A program made the position numbers and the translations under genes. 64,000 nucleotides of DNA from Oscillospiraceae bacterium (GTDB taxonomy: Bacteria > Bacillota > Clostridia > Oscillospirales > Acutalibacteraceae). The stretch is taken from positions 1 through 64,000 of the forward strand of contig SVNZ01000005.1 of the NCBI GenBank assembly GCA_015066595.1, written 5' to 3'. Positions 18,152-27,202 of the stretch are shown here, in pieces; position 1 is the stretch's first letter; the number at the start of each line of letters is the position of its first letter. The notes under the pieces are model-generated. The model was given only the letters and a program-made list of their open reading frames with translations, searched no databases and was not told the origin of the DNA.

Positions 18152-18691
18152 TTACTTAGCAAATGGAGCACCCATGAGTGAAAGTAACTCACGAGCTTCC
18201 TCGTCTGTTTTCGCAGTAGTAACAAAACAAATGTCCATACCACGAACTTTGTCAATCTTATCATAGTCGATTTCCGGGAAAATCAGCTGCTCTTTAAGAC
18301 CCATAGAGTAGTTACCTCTACCGTCAAAAGAGTTTGGATTGATACCACGGAAGTCACGTACTCTTGGGAGAGCAACGTTGAAGAGTCTGTCTAAGAACTC
18401 GTACATTCTCTCGCCTCTGAGTGTAACCTTAGCGCCGATAGGCATACCCTCTCTAAGCTTAAAGTTAGCAACTGACTTTCTAGCCTTACAGATCAGAGCC
18501 TTCTGGCCTGTAATCTGACCAAGGTCAGAAACGATTGCGTCCATAGCTTTAGGGTTGTCTTTAACTTCGCCTGCGCCTACATTTACAACGATTTTATCAA
18601 GCTTTGGAATCTGCATAACACTCTTGTAGGAGAATTTCTTCATAAGAGCTGGTGCAACTTCTTTAGCATAGTATTCTTTAAGTCTAGCCAT
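18152..18691 (-). CDS. rplE: 50S ribosomal protein L5
   Basis: 179 aa; contacts 5S rRNA and P-site tRNA. Diagnostic parts are [19 protein letters not shown] near the start, and [20 protein letters not shown]. Follows rplX by 14 bases. Confidence 0.98.
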   Translation of the reverse strand: MARLKEYYAKEVAPALMKKFSYKSVMQIPKLDKIVVNVGAGEVKDNPKAMDAIVSDLGQITGQKALICKARKSVANFKLREGMPIGAKVTLRGERMYEFLDRLFNVALPRVRDFRGINPNSFDGRGNYSMGLKEQLIFPEIDYDKIDKVRGMDICFVTTAKTDEEARELLSLMGAPFAK

Positions 18692-18705
18692 TTCTTAAAT
18701 CCTCC

Positions 18706-19023
18706 TTACAGTGCTTCGCCGCATTTCTTACAAATACGACCCTTTGTGCCATCTTCGTAGAGCTTATGGCCTACTCTTGTTGGCTTTTTGCAACGAGGGC
18801 AAACTACCTGTACTTTTGAAGCGTACATAGCACCCTCAGCCTGAATAATACCGCCAGGCTCGCCCATTCTTCTAGGCTTAACATGCTTTGAAACCATGTT
18901 TACCTTTTCAACAATGACTTTGCCTTCTTTAGGGCTAACAGCAAGAACAGCGCCCTGCTTGCCCTTATCTTTACCGCTTAATACTACAACGGTGTCACCT
19001 GTTTTAACATGAACTTTACTCAT
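18706..19023 (-). CDS. rplX: 50S ribosomal protein L24
   Basis: 105 aa with an N-terminal KOW domain (VLSGKDKGKQGAVLAV). The C-terminal part has four cysteines in CPRC and CKKC pairs (about residues 74-77 and 98-101), a possible zinc ribbon. Confidence 0.97.
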   Translation of the reverse strand: MSKVHVKTGDTVVVLSGKDKGKQGAVLAVSPKEGKVIVEKVNMVSKHVKPRRMGEPGGIIQAEGAMYASKVQVVCPRCKKPTRVGHKLYEDGTKGRICKKCGEAL

Positions 19024-19036
19024 TATGACACCTCCA

Positions 19037-19405
19037 TCATATTACTTCCGGAGCAAGAGAAAGAATCTTCATGTAGTCTTTATCACGAAGCTCTCTAGCA
19101 ACCGGTCCGAAGATACGAGTACCTCTTGGGTTCTTATCTTCCTTAATGATAACTGCTGCGTTTTCATCAAAGCGGATGTAAGTACCGTCGTCACGTCTTA
19201 CGCCTTTAGCTGAACGTACAACAACTGCTCTTACAACGTCGCCCTTCTTAACAACGCCGCCTGGTGCTGCTTTCTTTACAGAAGCAACTATAACATCGCC
19301 AATATTGGCATATCTTCTCCTGGTACCGCCAAGAACACGAATGCACATAAGTTCTTTTGCGCCGGTGTTGTCGGCTACCTTGAGATAAGTCTGCTGTTGA
19401 ATCAC
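19037..19405 (-). CDS. rplN: 50S ribosomal protein L14
   Basis: 122 aa. Starts [19 protein letters not shown], the L14 signature; the rest ([31 protein letters not shown]) is also canonical. 13 bases before rplX. Confidence 0.98.
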   Translation of the reverse strand: MIQQQTYLKVADNTGAKELMCIRVLGGTRRRYANIGDVIVASVKKAAPGGVVKKGDVVRAVVVRSAKGVRRDDGTYIRFDENAAVIIKEDKNPRGTRIFGPVARELRDKDYMKILSLAPEVI

Positions 19406-19435
19406 AGTAAGTTCCTCCTTTTTCTCAAGCCAAAA

Positions 19436-19693
19436 TTACTTAGCTTTCTCTATAATCTCGACGAGTCTCCATCTCTTATCCTTAGAAAGAGGACGAGTCT
19501 CCATAACCTTTACGCGGTCGCCTATACCAGCTACATTGTTTTCATCATGAGCCTTAAGACGAACTGTGCGCTTAACAACTTTGTTGTACAGTGGGTGTTT
19601 CACACTGTCTTCGATAGCAACAACGATTGTCTTGTCCATTTTATCGGAAACAACCTTGCCTATCTGTGTTTTTCTCATATTTCTTTCGCTCAT
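19436..19693 (-). CDS. rpsQ: 30S ribosomal protein S17
   Basis: 85 aa OB-fold. [18 protein letters not shown] and the C-terminal [20 protein letters not shown] are diagnostic. Confidence 0.98.
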   Translation of the reverse strand: MSERNMRKTQIGKVVSDKMDKTIVVAIEDSVKHPLYNKVVKRTVRLKAHDENNVAGIGDRVKVMETRPLSKDKRWRLVEIIEKAK

Positions 19694-19710
19694 ATCTGCG
19701 TCCTCCTCCC

Positions 19711-19908
19711 TTATGCTTCAGTGTCAGCGAGTTCACGGATCACGGTTGAAACGCGAGCGATGTCTCTCTTGACCTTAGTAATCTGCATTGGGTTTTCGAG
19801 CTTATTGATAGCAAGCTGGAAACGAAGGTTGAAAAGTTCTTCCTTGAGGTCCTTAAGCTTAAGTTCGAGCTCTGCTACAGATAATTCTCTGAGTTCTGAT
19901 GCTTTCAT
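19711..19908 (-). CDS. rpmC: 50S ribosomal protein L29
   Basis: 65-aa helical hairpin protein ([19 protein letters not shown] and [18 protein letters not shown]). It lines the exit tunnel with L23. Its start codon shares one base with the rplP stop. Confidence 0.98.
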   Translation of the reverse strand: MKASELRELSVAELELKLKDLKEELFNLRFQLAINKLENPMQITKVKRDIARVSTVIRELADTEA

Positions 19909-20330
19909 TATGCTTTAACCTCCTCTTCCTTCTTTATAAACTTGCATTTGATTGGCAGTTTTGCAGCTGCCAGACGCATAGCTTCTCTAGCTGTAGCTTC
20001 GTCAACACCGCCGAGCTCAAACATAACTCTGTCCGGCTTAACAACAGCTACCCAATATTCTGGTGAACCTTTACCGGAACCCATTCGAGTTTCAGCAGGT
20101 TTAGCTGTGATTGGCTTGTCTGGGAAAATTTTGATCCAGACTTTACCGAATCTCTTGCAGTAACGTGTCATAGCTACACGGGCTGCTTCGATCTGGTTTG
20201 ATGTGATCCATGCTGGCTCTAATGCCTGGAGGCCGAAATCACCGTAAGTAACTTTATTACCGCGATATGCTCTACCAGTCATACGACCTCTGTGTACTCT
20301 TCTGTACTTAACGCGCTTTGGTAACAGCAT
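19908..20330 (-). CDS. rplP: 50S ribosomal protein L16
   Basis: 140 aa. [19 protein letters not shown] and [19 protein letters not shown] are diagnostic. Overlaps both neighbours by a single base, so rpsC-rplP-rpmC are tightly coupled. Confidence 0.98.
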   Translation of the reverse strand: MLLPKRVKYRRVHRGRMTGRAYRGNKVTYGDFGLQALEPAWITSNQIEAARVAMTRYCKRFGKVWIKIFPDKPITAKPAETRMGSGKGSPEYWVAVVKPDRVMFELGGVDEATAREAMRLAAAKLPIKCKFIKKEEEVKA

Positions 20331-21019
20331 TATTTATTGCCTCCTTCTCTGCGTGGTCTTCTTCTGTTGTTAGGTCTGGAATTTTGAACCTCATGAAGAA
20401 CTTCGCCTCTGTAGAGCCATACTTTAACACCGATTTTACCGTAAGTTGTGTTAGCCTCAGCAAAACCGTAGTCGATATCTGCTCTTAATGTCTGAAGCGG
20501 AATTGTACCCTCATGATACTGCTCACCTCTAGCGATTTCTGCACCGCCGAGACGACCTGAACACTGTGTTTTGATACCTTTAGCACCAAATCTCATAGCT
20601 CTACCGATAGCCTGCTTCATAGCACGACGGAAAGAGATACGCTTCTCGAGCTGAGTAGCAATGCTCTCTGCAACGAGCTGAGCGTTGAGGTCTGGCTGCT
20701 TAACTTCTACAATATTGATTACGACTGGCTTATTAAGCATCTTTTCACACTGAAGTCTGAGCTTCTCGATCTCTGCGCCGCCCTTACCGATAATCATACC
20801 TGGCTTTGCACAGTGAATGTGAATTCTTACCTTTTTGCCGTCACGTTCAATCTCGATTTTTGGGATACCTGCAGCATAGAGCTGTTTCTTTAATGTCTTA
20901 CGAAGGTTGTAGTCCTCAACGAGTGTATCGCCGAAGTCCTTTTTGTTAGCAAACCAACGTGAATCCCAATCTTTGATGATACCTACACGGAGACCGTGTG
21001 GATTAACTTTCTGACCCAT
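20330..21019 (-). CDS. rpsC: 30S ribosomal protein S3
   Basis: 229 aa. Starts [19 protein letters not shown]; the KH domain has [14 protein letters not shown] (about 74-87), and the C-terminal domain [20 protein letters not shown]. Part of the mRNA entry site. Confidence 0.98.
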   Translation of the reverse strand: MGQKVNPHGLRVGIIKDWDSRWFANKKDFGDTLVEDYNLRKTLKKQLYAAGIPKIEIERDGKKVRIHIHCAKPGMIIGKGGAEIEKLRLQCEKMLNKPVVINIVEVKQPDLNAQLVAESIATQLEKRISFRRAMKQAIGRAMRFGAKGIKTQCSGRLGGAEIARGEQYHEGTIPLQTLRADIDYGFAEANTTYGKIGVKVWLYRGEVLHEVQNSRPNNRRRPRREGGNK

Positions 21020-21033
21020 ATACTCTTACCTCC

Positions 21034-21369
21034 TTATTCTCTTTCCTTGAGCACGAGTGTGATATGAGAAGTCTTCTTGTTGATTCTGAAAGCTCTTCCC
21101 TGTGCTCTTGGACGGATTCTCTTGAGTGTAGGGCCCTGACTTACGCTGCATGCTGCAACGTAAAGACTTGCCACATCCATATCGTGGTTATTCTCTGCAT
21201 TAGCCACAGCTGACTTGAGCAGCTTCAAAAGTGGCTCACAAGCGGCCTTAGGTGTCTGCTCGAGAATAGCCTTTGCAAGCTTAACGTCCTTGCCACGGAT
21301 TAAATCCAAGACAATAGAAACCTTGCGAGGTGCGATACGGACATAATTTAAATATGCCTTTGATTCCAT
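21034..21369 (-). CDS. rplV: 50S ribosomal protein L22
   Basis: 111 aa from ATG 21369, which has AAAGGAG upstream; an open frame continues back to 21441, but that stretch is the end of rpsS in another frame. Core motif [20 protein letters not shown], and [20 protein letters not shown] for the tunnel loop where macrolide resistance changes arise. Confidence 0.97.
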   Translation of the reverse strand: MESKAYLNYVRIAPRKVSIVLDLIRGKDVKLAKAILEQTPKAACEPLLKLLKSAVANAENNHDMDVASLYVAACSVSQGPTLKRIRPRAQGRAFRINKKTSHITLVLKERE

Positions 21370-21388
21370 TGCAATCTCTCCTTTAGCC

Positions 21389-21661
21389 TTATCTTGTGGT
21401 TTTAGCACCAGCATGACCTCTGAATGTTCTGGTTGGTGCAAACTCGCCGAGCTTGTGACCTACCATATCTTCAGTTACATATACTGGAACGTGCTTTCTG
21501 CCGTCATGGACAGCAAATGTGTGACCTACGAATTCTGGGAAGATAGTAGAACTTCTAGACCATGTCTTTAAGATTCTCTTCTCACCAGCTGCGTTCATTT
21601 CTTGAACTCTTTTGAGCAGCTGAGGCTGAACAAAAGGTCCTTTTTTAGTACTTCTACTCAT
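21389..21661 (-). CDS. rpsS: 30S ribosomal protein S19
   Basis: 90 aa. [18 protein letters not shown] and [18 protein letters not shown] are diagnostic of S19, which pairs with S13 in the 30S head. Confidence 0.98.
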   Translation of the reverse strand: MSRSTKKGPFVQPQLLKRVQEMNAAGEKRILKTWSRSSTIFPEFVGHTFAVHDGRKHVPVYVTEDMVGHKLGEFAPTRTFRGHAGAKTTR

Positions 21662-21684
21662 AATTAAGATCCTTCCTTTCTGCC

Positions 21685-22518
21685 TTACTTGCTGTTTCTA
21701 CGCTTAACAATTAACTTGTCAGAAGCTTTGTGTGATTTTCTTGTCTTGTAACCGAGGGCTGGTTTACCCCAAGGTGTTACAGGGCCTGGGCGACCTACTG
21801 GAGATTTACCCTCACCACCACCGTGTGGGTGATCGCAAGGGTTCATTACTGAACCTCTAACTGTTGGTCTGATACCCATATTTCTCTTACGGCCTGCTTT
21901 ACCGATCTTAACGTTCTCGTGGTCTGTGTTACCAACCTGACCGATAGTAGCCATACAGTTTTCTGGTACGTTTCTAAGCTCGCCTGATGGGAGTCTTAAA
22001 AGTGCCATACCGTTTTCTTTAGCCATAAGCTGAGCCATGTTACCAGCAGCACGTGCGAGCTGAGCGCCGCGGCCTGGATAAAGCTCAACGTTGTGGATAA
22101 ATGTACCTGTTGGAATAGCTGTAAGTGGAAGCGCATTACCAGGCTTGATATCAGCGTTCTCGCCGGCTGTTACTTTGTCACCAACCTTGAGACCCTGTGG
22201 AGCGATGATATATGCTTTCTCACCGTCTGTGTACTCAACAAGAGCAATAAATGCTGAACGGTTTGGATCGTATTCGAGTGTGAGGACTGTACCCTCAACA
22301 TCGAACTTCTGTCTTTTGAAATCGATTACACGGTACTTTCTACGGTTGCCGCCGCCTCTGTGACGAACTGTGATACGGCCGTAGCTGTTACGACCTGAGT
22401 TCTTCTTAAGTGGCTCAAGCAAACTCTTTTCCGGAGCTACCTTTGAAAGTCCTGAATAATCAGTAACCGACATGTTACGTCTAGCGTTAGTAGTCGGCTT
22501 GTAAACTTTAATAGCCAT
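21685..22518 (-). CDS. rplB: 50S ribosomal protein L2
   Basis: 277 aa. Contains the peptidyl-transferase-associated [19 protein letters not shown] segment and the RNA-binding [18 protein letters not shown] region. It is preceded by an 87-nt gap with two hairpins. Confidence 0.98.
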   Translation of the reverse strand: MAIKVYKPTTNARRNMSVTDYSGLSKVAPEKSLLEPLKKNSGRNSYGRITVRHRGGGNRRKYRVIDFKRQKFDVEGTVLTLEYDPNRSAFIALVEYTDGEKAYIIAPQGLKVGDKVTAGENADIKPGNALPLTAIPTGTFIHNVELYPGRGAQLARAAGNMAQLMAKENGMALLRLPSGELRNVPENCMATIGQVGNTDHENVKIGKAGRKRNMGIRPTVRGSVMNPCDHPHGGGEGKSPVGRPGPVTPWGKPALGYKTRKSHKASDKLIVKRRNSK

Positions 22519-22548
22519 GTAGTTTCACTCTCCTCATGATGGCTTTGC

Positions 22549-22605
22549 GGGATAATGGCGTATCCCATACATTCTGCCTGTTAATTATGTTTGATTTTTA
22601 CAGGC
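22549..22605 (-). promoter_or_regulatory. Two hairpins in the rplW-rplB gap
   Basis: GGGATA/TATCCC (22549-22554 with 22561-22566, 6-nt loop) and GCCTGT/ACAGGC (22576-22581 with 22600-22605, 18-nt loop). The gap of 87 nt is large for this cluster, where most are under 25 nt. No T tract follows, so they are not plain terminators; RNA processing or translational control are possible. Confidence 0.4.
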
Positions 22606-22896
22606 TTACATCATGCCTTCAAAAAATTCAATAGTTTTGCTGTCTTTTGTTAATGTGACGTAAGCTTTCTTCCAAGATCTTGTGTAGCCTTCGAATCTAC
22701 CCTGTCTTCTGAGATGACCTCTGACGTGAACAGTGTTTACTTTGTCTACTTTAACCTTAAAGAGCTCTTCAACAGCTCTAGCTATATCGATCTTAGTAGC
22801 TGACTTTGCAACTTCAAAAGTATACTTGTTTTCACCGATACCCATCATTGACTTCTCAGTGATGATCGGACGGATTATGATATCCTGTGCTCTCAT
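22606..22896 (-). CDS. rplW: 50S ribosomal protein L23
   Basis: 96 aa; docking site for trigger factor and SRP at the tunnel exit. [19 protein letters not shown] and [19 protein letters not shown] are diagnostic. Starts within the stop of rplD (4-base overlap). Confidence 0.98.
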   Translation of the reverse strand: MRAQDIIIRPIITEKSMMGIGENKYTFEVAKSATKIDIARAVEELFKVKVDKVNTVHVRGHLRRQGRFEGYTRSWKKAYVTLTKDSKTIEFFEGMM

Positions 22897-23516
22897 GCGT
22901 ATACCTCCTCGATCTTTGTAAGTGCATCCTTAGCAATGATGAGTTTGTCTGCATTTAACATATCGTAAACGTTGAGCTCATTAACCTGAGCTGTTTTAAC
23001 GCCTTCGATGTTTCTAGCTGACTTGATAACCTTCTCATCAACTGTAGGAAGTACGATAAGTGCTTTCTTTTCTGCGCCGATAGCGCTGAGCATCTTAACG
23101 ATTGTCTGTGTCTTGATTTCATCAAGAGCGATAGAATCGATAACGATGATATCTTCAGCTGCAGCCTTTGTAGAGAAAGCTGACTTCATAGCGAGTCTTC
23201 TTACCTTCTTGTTTACAGAGAATCTGTAGTCTCTTGGCTTTGGAGCAAATACTACGCCGCCGTGGTACCACTGTGGTGCTCTTGTTGAGCCCTGACGTGC
23301 ACGACCTGTGCCCTTCTGTCTCCAAGGCTTTCTGCCGCCGCCTGAAACCTCAGCTCTTGTTAAAGCTGACTGTGTACCCTGACGCTGATTAGCAAGATAG
23401 CTAACAACGAGCTGGTGCATTACTGCGGCATTTGGTTCAATACCGAATATAGAATCCTTGAGGTCAACTGTTGAGACCTTCTTGCCTTCCATATCAACAA
23501 CTGCTACATTTGGCAT
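22893..23516 (-). CDS. rplD: 50S ribosomal protein L4
   Basis: 207 aa. The tunnel loop [19 protein letters not shown] is diagnostic. In E. coli L4 also represses its own S10 operon by attenuation; the attenuator-like hairpin upstream of rpsJ makes a comparable loop worth testing here, but that is inference. Confidence 0.98.
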   Translation of the reverse strand: MPNVAVVDMEGKKVSTVDLKDSIFGIEPNAAVMHQLVVSYLANQRQGTQSALTRAEVSGGGRKPWRQKGTGRARQGSTRAPQWYHGGVVFAPKPRDYRFSVNKKVRRLAMKSAFSTKAAAEDIIVIDSIALDEIKTQTIVKMLSAIGAEKKALIVLPTVDEKVIKSARNIEGVKTAQVNELNVYDMLNADKLIIAKDALTKIEEVYA

Positions 23517-23532
23517 ATTATTTCCTCCTTCC

Positions 23533-24168
23533 TTAAGCCTTTACGCTGTCTTTAACAACAACGATACCGCCGTTTGGACCAGGGATAGCACCCTTGATAG
23601 CGATAAGGTTGTTTTCAGCGTCAATCTTTACAACTGCGAGGTTCTGTACAGTAACCTTCTCAGCACCGAGGTGGCCAGCCATCTTCTTGCCCTTCCAAAC
23701 TCTGGATGGTGATGAACATGCGCCCATAGAACCACCGTGACGAGCTACAGGACCTGAACCGTGAGTCTCCTTGAGTCTAGCAAAGTTCCAACGCTTGATA
23801 ACGCCGGCATAACCTTTACCTTTGCTGGTGCCTGTTACGTCTACCTTGTTGCCTGTTTCGAAAATGTCTGCTTTGATGATCTGGCCAAGCTCGTAAGCTG
23901 AGCAATCATCAAAACGGAACTCCTTGAGAGTTCTCTTTGGAGCTACATCAGCCTTCTTGAAGTGACCCTGTAAAGGCTTTGTAACGTGCTTTGGTTTGAT
24001 GTCACCGAAGCCGATCTGTACTGCTTCGTAGCCATCGTTTTCAACTGTCTTCTTCATTGAAACAACACATGGGCCTGCTTCAACAACAGTTACGGGAACA
24101 ACTTTTCCCTTTTCGTCGAAGATCTGAGTCATACCGATCTTCTTTCCGATTAATGCTTTCTGCATCAT
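23533..24168 (-). CDS. rplC: 50S ribosomal protein L3
   Basis: 211 aa. [16 protein letters not shown] at the start and the extension [20 protein letters not shown] identify L3. Two adjacent ATGs (24168, 24165) are possible starts; AGGAGG fits either. A perfect 6-bp hairpin GTCGGC/GCCGAC (24193-24207) lies in the 67-nt gap to rpsJ. Confidence 0.97.
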   Translation of the reverse strand: MMQKALIGKKIGMTQIFDEKGKVVPVTVVEAGPCVVSMKKTVENDGYEAVQIGFGDIKPKHVTKPLQGHFKKADVAPKRTLKEFRFDDCSAYELGQIIKADIFETGNKVDVTGTSKGKGYAGVIKRWNFARLKETHGSGPVARHGGSMGACSSPSRVWKGKKMAGHLGAEKVTVQNLAVVKIDAENNLIAIKGAIPGPNGGIVVVKDSVKA

Positions 24169-24235
24169 CTATTCCTCCTTGTTAGATTATTGGTCGGCTA
24201 AGCCGACATGATCACGCTGCGGTAGGTTGAGTAGA

Positions 24236-24547
24236 TTATAACTTAATCTCAATCTCAACGCCGGCAGGGAGCTCTAAGCTCATAAGAGCCTCGACTGTCT
24301 TGTTTGACGGTCTTAAAATGTCGATAAGACGCTTGTGAGTTCTCATTTCGAACTGCTCGCGGCTGTCCTTGTACTTGTGAACAGCTCTAAGGATAGTAAC
24401 AACCTGCTTCTCTGTTGGAAGTGGAACAGGACCTGATACTCTTGCACCTGTTCTCTTTGCTGTTGCTACGATACGCTCAGCAGACTGATCAACCAGCTGA
24501 TGATCGTAACCCTTAAGTCTTATCCTAATTTTTTCCTTGACTGCCAT
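24236..24547 (-). CDS. rpsJ: 30S ribosomal protein S10
   Basis: 103 aa; first gene of the cluster. [20 protein letters not shown] and [20 protein letters not shown] are diagnostic. S10 also acts as NusE in antitermination. GGAGGCG precedes the ATG. Confidence 0.98.
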   Translation of the reverse strand: MAVKEKIRIRLKGYDHQLVDQSAERIVATAKRTGARVSGPVPLPTEKQVVTILRAVHKYKDSREQFEMRTHKRLIDILRPSNKTVEALMSLELPAGVEIEIKL

Positions 24548-24820
24548 ATCGTCGCCTCCTTAAAAATTTAGTTGGCGGGCGTTCAAAACCTTTCCACATT
24601 GCCGGGTGTTTCCACCCCGTCCATTAAAAAACCGATTAACTTTTCTTGTTAACCGGATAGTGAAAAGCGCTTTGGTGTCATAGCGACATAGCAACCCCAA
24701 TGTCACTTTGCACACAAAAAAGTATTCTTTCGCCCGGTTTAAAATCGGACATACTCCACGGAAAAACCGACCATTTGGTCGCAACCTCCCGCTTCATCGC
24801 ATATCAATTGCAGTCACGCA
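24548..24820 (-). promoter_or_regulatory. S10 operon 5' leader, candidate regulatory RNA
   Basis: About 270 nt between the promoter and rpsJ, with no credible reading frame. In transcript order: a GACC-aaat-GGTC hairpin followed by GGTTTTT (about 24762-24781), a strong terminator-like hairpin (24624-24656), and a GGGTG-GAAA-CACCC tetraloop hairpin (24604-24617). A 5' segment at 24743-24748 (CCGATT on the minus strand) is complementary to the 3' arm of the terminator (AATCGG), so an antiterminator can be drawn. A control by attenuation is inferred; which ligand or protein acts is unknown. Confidence 0.6.
24624..24656 (-). terminator. Intrinsic terminator inside the S10 leader (attenuator)
   Basis: Minus-strand stem CCGGTTAAC / GTTAATCGG (nine pairs, one G-U, 7-nt loop; plus-strand arms 24648-24656 and 24632-24640) followed by TTTTTT (24626-24631). 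It lies inside the transcript, upstream of rpsJ. Confidence 0.75.
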
Positions 24821-24826
24821 TATGAG

Positions 24827-24855
24827 ATTATACAATATATATAATATAAAATCAA
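24827..24855 (-). promoter_or_regulatory. Promoter of the S10-spc-alpha cluster
   Basis: Minus-strand TTGATT (24850-24855), 17-bp spacer, perfect TATAAT (24827-24832). No other good promoter is seen before rpsJ. Confidence 0.78.
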
Positions 24856-24863
24856 CAAAAACA

Positions 24864-24891
24864 GCTGAATTTCCTGTGTAGAAAATTCAGC
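24864..24891 (-). terminator. Terminator-like hairpin upstream of the S10 promoter
   Basis: Nine-bp arms GCTGAATTT and AAATTCAGC with a short T-rich run on the minus strand. It would insulate the S10 promoter from transcription coming from 25100-25300. Between 24892 and 25122 I see no gene, only three GTGCAA...CACC repeats. Confidence 0.55.
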
Positions 24892-24911
24892 CATAAATCG
24901 CACTTTGTTTT

Positions 24912-25088
24912 GTGCAATATCACCAAAAGTTAAGTTTACCCCAAAAACAATAAAAAACCTGATGCCAATGCGGTTTTTGAGCCTTTTTCGTGCAAATAAT
25001 ACACCTTTTGATATTAAATTTTTACAAGCTTTTTCAGCTATCATAAAAAATTTTTTTCGAAAAATGTCAAAAATGTGCAAAATACACC
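24912..25088. repeat. Three short repeats GTGCAA-N-CACC
   Basis: GTGCAATATCACC at 24912-24924, GTGCAAATAATACACC at 24990-25005 and GTGCAAAATACACC at 25075-25088. Spacing is 78 and 85 bp in a non-coding AT-rich stretch. Could be protein-binding sites or chance. Confidence 0.4.
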
Positions 25089-25122
25089 TGAAATCATCTC
25101 TGATTTTTGCTTTATAATTCTT

Positions 25123-25221
25123 TTATCGCATAAAAACAGCACTCATAAACACTGATGCGAGTATAAGAGCAGCACAAACCAATGCCACAATGCGTACAAA
25201 AACAGTCCTTTTGTCATTCAT
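25123..25221 (-). CDS. Small single-span membrane protein, 32 aa
   Basis: From ATG 25221: a charged start (MNDKRTVFVR), one hydrophobic helix (IVALVCAALILASVFMSAVF) and stop. A GGGGAG box lies 12 bases upstream, which is a long spacing. Short one-span proteins of this look are common in Clostridia, but I cannot name a family. It reads away from the adenosyltransferase-like gene and could also be chance. Confidence 0.4.
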   Translation of the reverse strand: MNDKRTVFVRIVALVCAALILASVFMSAVFMR

Positions 25222-25268
25222 AAGACTAAAATTCTCCCCTATATATAATGTATATATAATAAAACTAA

Positions 25269-25297
25269 TTGAATTTGTTTTCAAGTGGGTGTAATAT
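25269..25297 (+). promoter_or_regulatory. Promoter of the adenosyltransferase-like gene
   Basis: TTGAAT at 25269-25274, 17-bp spacer, TAATAT at 25292-25297, about 20 bp before the start codon. Confidence 0.65.
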
Positions 25298-25318
25298 ATT
25301 ATTGAAAGGATGATAAGA

Positions 25319-25798
25319 ATGCTCACACTTTACTATGGAGAAGGAAAAGGAAAAACCAGTTGTGCTATCGGTACTGCTGTACGAGCTGCTATAAAAGATA
25401 AGAAGGTGCTCTTTGTTGAGTTCATCAGGCAAGATGACCTTTCAGACAGAAAAGCACTCGAAAGTATGTACTGTGTCACAGTATCAAGTGCTCCTGTGGA
25501 TTTAGACCTCTGTGACGAAACTCTCAGTGATAATAAAGCTCAGGTAGCAAAGGTCTTCAGAGAGCTTTTCGACACAGCTGTAGTCACCGTGCTCACAAAG
25601 CAATACGATATGCTGATACTCGACGGTGTATTCGACGCTTTAAACAAAGGCTTTCTTATTGAAACTGAAGTGTATGACTTTCTATCCAATTCACCTGACA
25701 GCTTAGACGTGATATGCACTGGCATCAGCGTTGACGAGAAGTTCACGCCGCTCTTTAATTATGTTACCGAGCTATCAAACGGGACAACTGAAGAATAA
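25319..25798 (+). CDS. Cob(I)alamin adenosyltransferase-like protein (CobO/BtuR family)
   Basis: 159 aa with the P-loop YYGEGKGKTSCAIG right at the start, the hallmark of the CobA/CobO/BtuR corrinoid adenosyltransferases, and a Walker B-like MLILDGVFDAL. The family transfers the adenosyl group of ATP to cobalamin. The sequence is more diverged in its C-terminal half than typical members, so the exact substrate is uncertain. ATG 25319 fits the AAAGG box better than the ATG at 25310. No other cobalamin genes are near. Confidence 0.75.
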   Translation: MLTLYYGEGKGKTSCAIGTAVRAAIKDKKVLFVEFIRQDDLSDRKALESMYCVTVSSAPVDLDLCDETLSDNKAQVAKVFRELFDTAVVTVLTKQYDMLILDGVFDALNKGFLIETEVYDFLSNSPDSLDVICTGISVDEKFTPLFNYVTELSNGTTEE

Positions 25799-25801
25799 AC
25801 C

Positions 25802-25832
25802 AAAAAGGAGCTGATACACTCAGCTCCTTTTT
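25802..25832. terminator. Bidirectional terminator
   Basis: Perfect stem AAAAAGGAGCTGA / TCAGCTCCTTTTT with a 5-nt loop between convergent genes. Confidence 0.9.
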
Positions 25833-25849
25833 ATATACATATTATATAA

Positions 25850-26515
25850 TTATCGCTTTTCTACTACTTCGCCAAGGCGTTTGTAGATAGAATTCTCTTC
25901 AACATAACCACGCACGAATGACAGTGGATATACGTTAGAGTTACGACCTACTACTGTACCGGGGTTCATAACCGAATTACAGCCGACCTCAACAAAATCG
26001 CCTATCATAGCACCGAACTTCTTCACACCTGTCTCAACTTTTTCGCCATCACACATAACTGTGACTAAAGATTTGTCGCTCTTGAGGTTTGAAGCGATAA
26101 CACCTGCACCTGTGTGTGACTTGTAACCATAGACGCTGTCGCCTACGTAGTTGTAGTGTGGAACCTGAACATTGTCAAAGAGAATGCAATTCTTGAGCTC
26201 TGTTGAGTTACCTACAACAGCGTTTTTACCAACAATAGCAGAACCACGGATAAACGCACAGTGTCTTACTTCGGCGTCTTCATCAATAATGAGCGGACCG
26301 TTGAGTGAAGCAGACGGAGCTATTTTTGCACTCTTTGCTACCCAGATGTCATCATCGATTTTATCAAACACATTTCTGTCGAGCTTTTCGCCGAGTTCAA
26401 GGATAAAGTCCTTAATCTGTGAGAGCGCCTCCCACGGATATGTGATAGATAAGAACAAGTCTTTTGCGATTGTGTGATCAAGGTCGTATAGTTTTTTTAC
26501 AGTTAGTTTTTCCAT
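25850..26515 (-). CDS. Left-handed beta-helix acyl/nucleotidyltransferase-like protein
   Basis: 221 aa. From about residue 65 the sequence runs in hexapeptide repeats (IDEDAEVRHCAFIRGSAIVG, VVGNSTELKNCIL, IGDFVEVGCNSVMNPGTVVG), the fold of GlmU-type C-terminal domains and other sugar acetyltransferases. The N-terminal 60 residues are helical and are not a pyrophosphorylase domain, so it is a stand-alone beta-helix protein. Such proteins are often labelled UDP-GlcNAc pyrophosphorylase-related; substrate unknown. Directly follows a PAP2 phosphatase gene with two bases between, so they form one operon. Confidence 0.75.
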   Translation of the reverse strand: MEKLTVKKLYDLDHTIAKDLFLSITYPWEALSQIKDFILELGEKLDRNVFDKIDDDIWVAKSAKIAPSASLNGPLIIDEDAEVRHCAFIRGSAIVGKNAVVGNSTELKNCILFDNVQVPHYNYVGDSVYGYKSHTGAGVIASNLKSDKSLVTVMCDGEKVETGVKKFGAMIGDFVEVGCNSVMNPGTVVGRNSNVYPLSFVRGYVEENSIYKRLGEVVEKR

Positions 26516-26517
26516 AA

Positions 26518-27087
26518 TTAACCCTTTCTTGAGAACTTCAGATTCTCAATTTTATTTTCTATCTTATATCTCTTGATAAGATAATAGGTAAGAAGAGATA
26601 CAAATATACCAAACAGCATACCACAGAGTACGTCTGTCGGATAATGAACATAGTTATAAAGACGAGAAAAAGAAACCAACGCTGCCAGTATCAGTGCAAA
26701 AACACCGTACTTTTTGTTCCACTGGAATATGGTAGTTGCTGCAGCAAAAGATGAGCTTGTGTGTCCTGACGGAAAGCTGAAGCTTCGCGGACATTTGACA
26801 AGCATTTCGATATCGTGTACAAGGTTGCACGGTCTTACTCTGCCGATAATGTTTTTGAGCACAAACTCTCCGAGCAAAAGTGTAATACACATAGACAGAA
26901 TCATAACCACACCACAGGTACGACTTTTTTTGAAAAACAGCATAGGTACAGCTATCAGAAACCATACTATACCGCCTTCGCCAATCATACTCAAAAACAC
27001 CATAAAAGAGTCCATAAAATCAGATCTCAAATTCTGTTGTATGAAATCGAGTATCGAAAAATCAATCTGAGTGATAAAATCTATCAT
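26518..27087 (-). CDS. PAP2-family membrane phosphatase
   Basis: 189 aa with five to six membrane helices. The three phosphatase motifs are complete: KNIIGRVRP, PSGHTSSSFA and SRLYNYVHYPTDV (catalytic histidines in motifs two and three). Likely acts on lipid phosphates such as phosphatidic acid or undecaprenyl pyrophosphate on the outer face of the membrane; the sequence alone does not decide. First gene of a two-gene operon. Confidence 0.88.
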   Translation of the reverse strand: MIDFITQIDFSILDFIQQNLRSDFMDSFMVFLSMIGEGGIVWFLIAVPMLFFKKSRTCGVVMILSMCITLLLGEFVLKNIIGRVRPCNLVHDIEMLVKCPRSFSFPSGHTSSSFAAATTIFQWNKKYGVFALILAALVSFSRLYNYVHYPTDVLCGMLFGIFVSLLTYYLIKRYKIENKIENLKFSRKG

Positions 27088-27202
27088 ACTGCCTCCACTG
27101 TATTTATAATAATATTATATAGCTGTTTTACACTATATTCAAGAAAAATTACAAGATTGACAAAGTTTGGGGGCTGATGTAAAGTAGTTGTGGAGGGATA
27201 CT

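Noticed and set aside
24814-25080. 88-codon minus-strand frame upstream of rpsJ
   Set aside because: It covers the S10 promoter and a terminator-like hairpin, is Phe/Ile-rich as expected of AT-rich DNA, and has no clear ribosome site.
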